Source: Streptomyces roseirectus (GTDB lineage Bacteria; Actinomycetota; Actinomycetes; Streptomycetales; Streptomycetaceae). From it: 64,000 nt of DNA. Location of the stretch: positions 9,598,001 through 9,662,000 of the forward strand of contig NZ_CP060828.1 of NCBI RefSeq assembly GCF_014489635.1, written 5' to 3'. How positions within the stretch are numbered: position 1 is the stretch's first letter; every line of letters begins with the position of its first letter. The notes below the pieces were generated by a model. It was not told where the DNA came from, did no database searches, and saw only the letters and a program-made list of their open reading frames with translations. A program made the translations under genes and the position numbers. This document shows positions 62,317-64,000 of this stretch, in pieces.

Positions 62317-63042
62317 ATGAACGACCCAGGACCACCACCGCCCCGGAAGATGCCCGGGGAGGACTTCCCCGCCGCGCCGGGGACACCGTCGGCCTACCAC
62401 GGTGTGGGGCTCATCCCCCCGGCCGGGCCCGCCCGCACGTGGGGGCTCGCCGTCGTCGGCGTACCGCTCGTGCTGGTGCTGCTCCTGGCGCTGGCCGGGA
62501 ACCTGTCGGGCGACAGCGACAACTCCGGTCGGTCCGGCAGCACATGGAGCGGCACGTCGGGCTGGCCGGGCACCTATGAGACGACGGAGGAGACGCCGGA
62601 GACGTTGGACGCGACCGACACCCCGTCGCCGGACGACTCCGACACTCCCACGCCGTACGACTCGACCACCGCTCCCGCCTACGAGGAGAGTCCCACCCCG
62701 TCCGTCTCCTCGTCCGCCTTCGAGGAGAGCCCCACGCCGTCCCCGGCCGACACCACCGGCCCTGAAGCCGTCGTCACCGCCTACTTCGAGGCCATCAACA
62801 ACCGTGACTACGCGACGGCTTGGGCCCTCGGCGGGAAGAACCTCGACAGCGACTACGACACGTTCGCCGCGGGGTTCGCCACCACGCGGTCGGACACCAT
62901 CACCATCAACTCCGTGCAGGGCGACGAGGTGGCACTGACGCTCGAAGCCCGCCAGACGGACGGCACGACGAAGACGTTCGAGAACGTCTACACCGTCAGC
63001 GGCGGAGAGATCGTCAGCGCCACGGGAAAACAGACCAGTTGA
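62317..63042 (+). CDS. membrane-anchored protein with extracytoplasmic domain
   Basis: A 241-residue protein: a proline-rich cytoplasmic tail (residues 1-40), one membrane helix (TWGLAVVGVPLVLVLLLALAG), a long Ser/Thr/Pro/Asp/Glu-rich linker (about 65-145, repeating PTPS-like units and EESPTP), and a C-terminal globular domain of about 95 residues (PEAVVTAYFEAINNRDYATAW) resembling NTF2-like extracellular domains. TTGGAG precedes ATG 62317. The function is unknown; similar layouts occur in cell-envelope sensors. Confidence 0.75.
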   Translation: MNDPGPPPPRKMPGEDFPAAPGTPSAYHGVGLIPPAGPARTWGLAVVGVPLVLVLLLALAGNLSGDSDNSGRSGSTWSGTSGWPGTYETTEETPETLDATDTPSPDDSDTPTPYDSTTAPAYEESPTPSVSSSAFEESPTPSPADTTGPEAVVTAYFEAINNRDYATAWALGGKNLDSDYDTFAAGFATTRSDTITINSVQGDEVALTLEARQTDGTTKTFENVYTVSGGEIVSATGKQTS

Positions 63043-63061
63043 GCATCCGGCAGGAGTCGTC

Positions 63062-64000
63062 GTGACCACCCAGGTGATCCATCCCCGTCCGCCCGACCCG
63101 GGGCACCAACCACCGCGGACCGCCCGCGCGTACGCCCGCACCAAGGCAACTCGCCTGCTGTCCGCGGGCACTTACCTCGACGCCGGCTACCGCCGCGCGG
63201 TCGTCCGGGAGTTGCTGCGCAACTACCCCCGGGTCGTGGCGCCTTCGTACGGCTACGACGCCGTGTCGGTGCTCGCCCACGCGCTCGCGGCCCGCCGGCT
63301 GCACCGCCTCCAGTGGGCCGTGGGCCTCGGTTCGGCCTTCGTGATCTGGCTGCTGCTGGTGCAGGGCACGCTGAACAGCCTCACAGCCACGCTGTTCCTG
63401 GTGTGGGCGCTGTGGGGCGCGGCCTATCTGCGGCGCATCGTGACCCTGCACATCCTGATGACCCGGCTGAAGGAGACCCGCCCCGACGGCGGTTTCGACG
63501 GCGCCTACCCAGCCCATCGGGCCCTCACCGACGCCGTCGTCCGCAAGATCGACCACGAGCAGTCCAGCGGCAGCGGCCTCGTCTTCTACGGCGGCTTCCG
63601 GCCGTTCGTCGGCGCCGGTGAACTCCTGCGCGAGTGGTCCAACGCCCAACTCCTGCTCGGTGCGCGCAAGAAGCGGATCGACACCCGGGCGCAGGCCGAC
63701 GGCGGCGGCGCCACCCTGGACCTGGAGGCGCGCGAGACCCCCGTCCCGTTCACCGTCCACGAGATCACCGACTACGTGGCCGCCCGGATGCGGGCCCAAC
63801 TGCGCGACGAGGTCCGCGGGGACGAGCGCATCGAGGGCCTGACCGTCGAGCAGCGCCGCTTCACCACCGCGATCCGCACCAACGACCGTACGCGCGGCCC
63901 CGGTTGGTCCCGGCTGCCCGGCGTGGACGACCTGCCCGACATCCACTGGCGGGAGGACTACGACTCCGCCCGCGCCTACCTGTGCGTGCGGGTCGGGTCG
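63062..64000 (+). CDS. membrane protein of unknown function, cut by window end
   Basis: The first 313 residues of a protein that continues past the window. A cytoplasmic N-terminus (LLSAGTYLDAGYRRAVVRELL; PSYGYDAVSVLAHALAARR) precedes two adjacent membrane helices (about residues 85-125), followed by a soluble region (VRKIDHEQSSGSGLVFYGGF; PFVGAGELLREWS). The layout is familiar from large conserved Streptomyces membrane proteins without assigned role. GTG 63062 follows CAGGAG, 19 bases after the previous stop, so it is in the same transcription unit. Confidence 0.75.
   Translation, partial: MTTQVIHPRPPDPGHQPPRTARAYARTKATRLLSAGTYLDAGYRRAVVRELLRNYPRVVAPSYGYDAVSVLAHALAARRLHRLQWAVGLGSAFVIWLLLVQGTLNSLTATLFLVWALWGAAYLRRIVTLHILMTRLKETRPDGGFDGAYPAHRALTDAVVRKIDHEQSSGSGLVFYGGFRPFVGAGELLREWSNAQLLLGARKKRIDTRAQADGGGATLDLEARETPVPFTVHEITDYVAARMRAQLRDEVRGDERIEGLTVEQRRFTTAIRTNDRTRGPGWSRLPGVDDLPDIHWREDYDSARAYLCVRVGS

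Noticed and set aside
1..64000. CRISPR array, tRNA, rRNA, prophage or conjugative genes
   Set aside because: No regularly spaced repeats, cloverleaf genes, phage structural genes or integrase were seen. The only mobile element is the TnpB insertion.

Overview
The window is high-GC actinobacterial DNA. Long GC-rich reading frames, GTG starts, many ATGA stop/start overlaps, rare TTA codons in regulated genes, and families such as DUF5994, GAF-ANTAR and LAL-type LuxR regulators all point to a Streptomyces or close relative. No rRNA, tRNA or CRISPR array was seen.

Left edge (1-2860): the N-terminal part of a secreted GH78 alpha-L-rhamnosidase gene (minus strand, cut by the window edge). Its divergent neighbours are a decayed LacI regulator gene and a decayed 3' end of a second GH78 gene. 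A perfect LacI-type palindrome still sits at the rhamnosidase promoter.

Centre left (2868-31429): a type II polyketide cluster of the angucycline kind. The core 18299-26845 has the order oxygenase (UrdE/PgaE type), cyclase, KS-alpha, KS-beta, ACP, ketoreductase, aromatase/cyclase, oxygenase-reductase fusion (UrdM/PgaM type), which is the gene order of the urdamycin and gaudimycin clusters. It is bracketed by an acyl-CoA carboxylase alpha (biotin) subunit and a carboxyltransferase, which should supply malonyl-CoA. Downstream, in a tightly coupled row, come a luciferase-like flavin oxidoreductase, an MFS exporter, an FMN reductase and a 46-residue small ORF. Upstream is a regulatory and tailoring block: P450, an SDR without the usual catalytic residues, TetR, methyltransferase, MFS exporter, Rrf2 regulator, three LAL-derived LuxR regulators, a SnoaL-like protein, two paralogous SDRs and a MarR regulator. 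In-frame TTA codons occur in the exporter, the third LuxR regulator and the E-type oxygenase, suggesting bldA control. No glycosyltransferase or deoxysugar gene is present, so the product is probably an unglycosylated, oxidised angucycline-type compound unless sugar genes lie elsewhere.

Centre right (31520-50136): metabolic and defence-like accessory genes. These are a MatC-type carboxylate permease with a PrpF-family isomerase and divergent LysR; FAD monooxygenases with nearby regulators; three MFS/membrane transporters; a CDF cation exporter with ArsR and a large symmetric operator-like repeat; a 2OG-Fe(II) oxygenase gene split by a TnpB-only (IS1341-type) insertion whose empty site can be rebuilt to the base; and a Tat-exported GH29 alpha-L-fucosidase with a ricin-like C-terminus.

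Right (50280-64000): a four-gene Tat-exported molybdenum hydroxylase operon (PaoABC plus XdhC/PaoD type) under a divergent TetR; an alpha/beta hydrolase behind twin perfect palindromes; a fatty acid desaturase; three DUF5994 paralogues with a tiny coupled membrane ORF; two coupled GAF-ANTAR regulators with a decayed or fused STAS segment; and two membrane proteins, the last cut by the window end.
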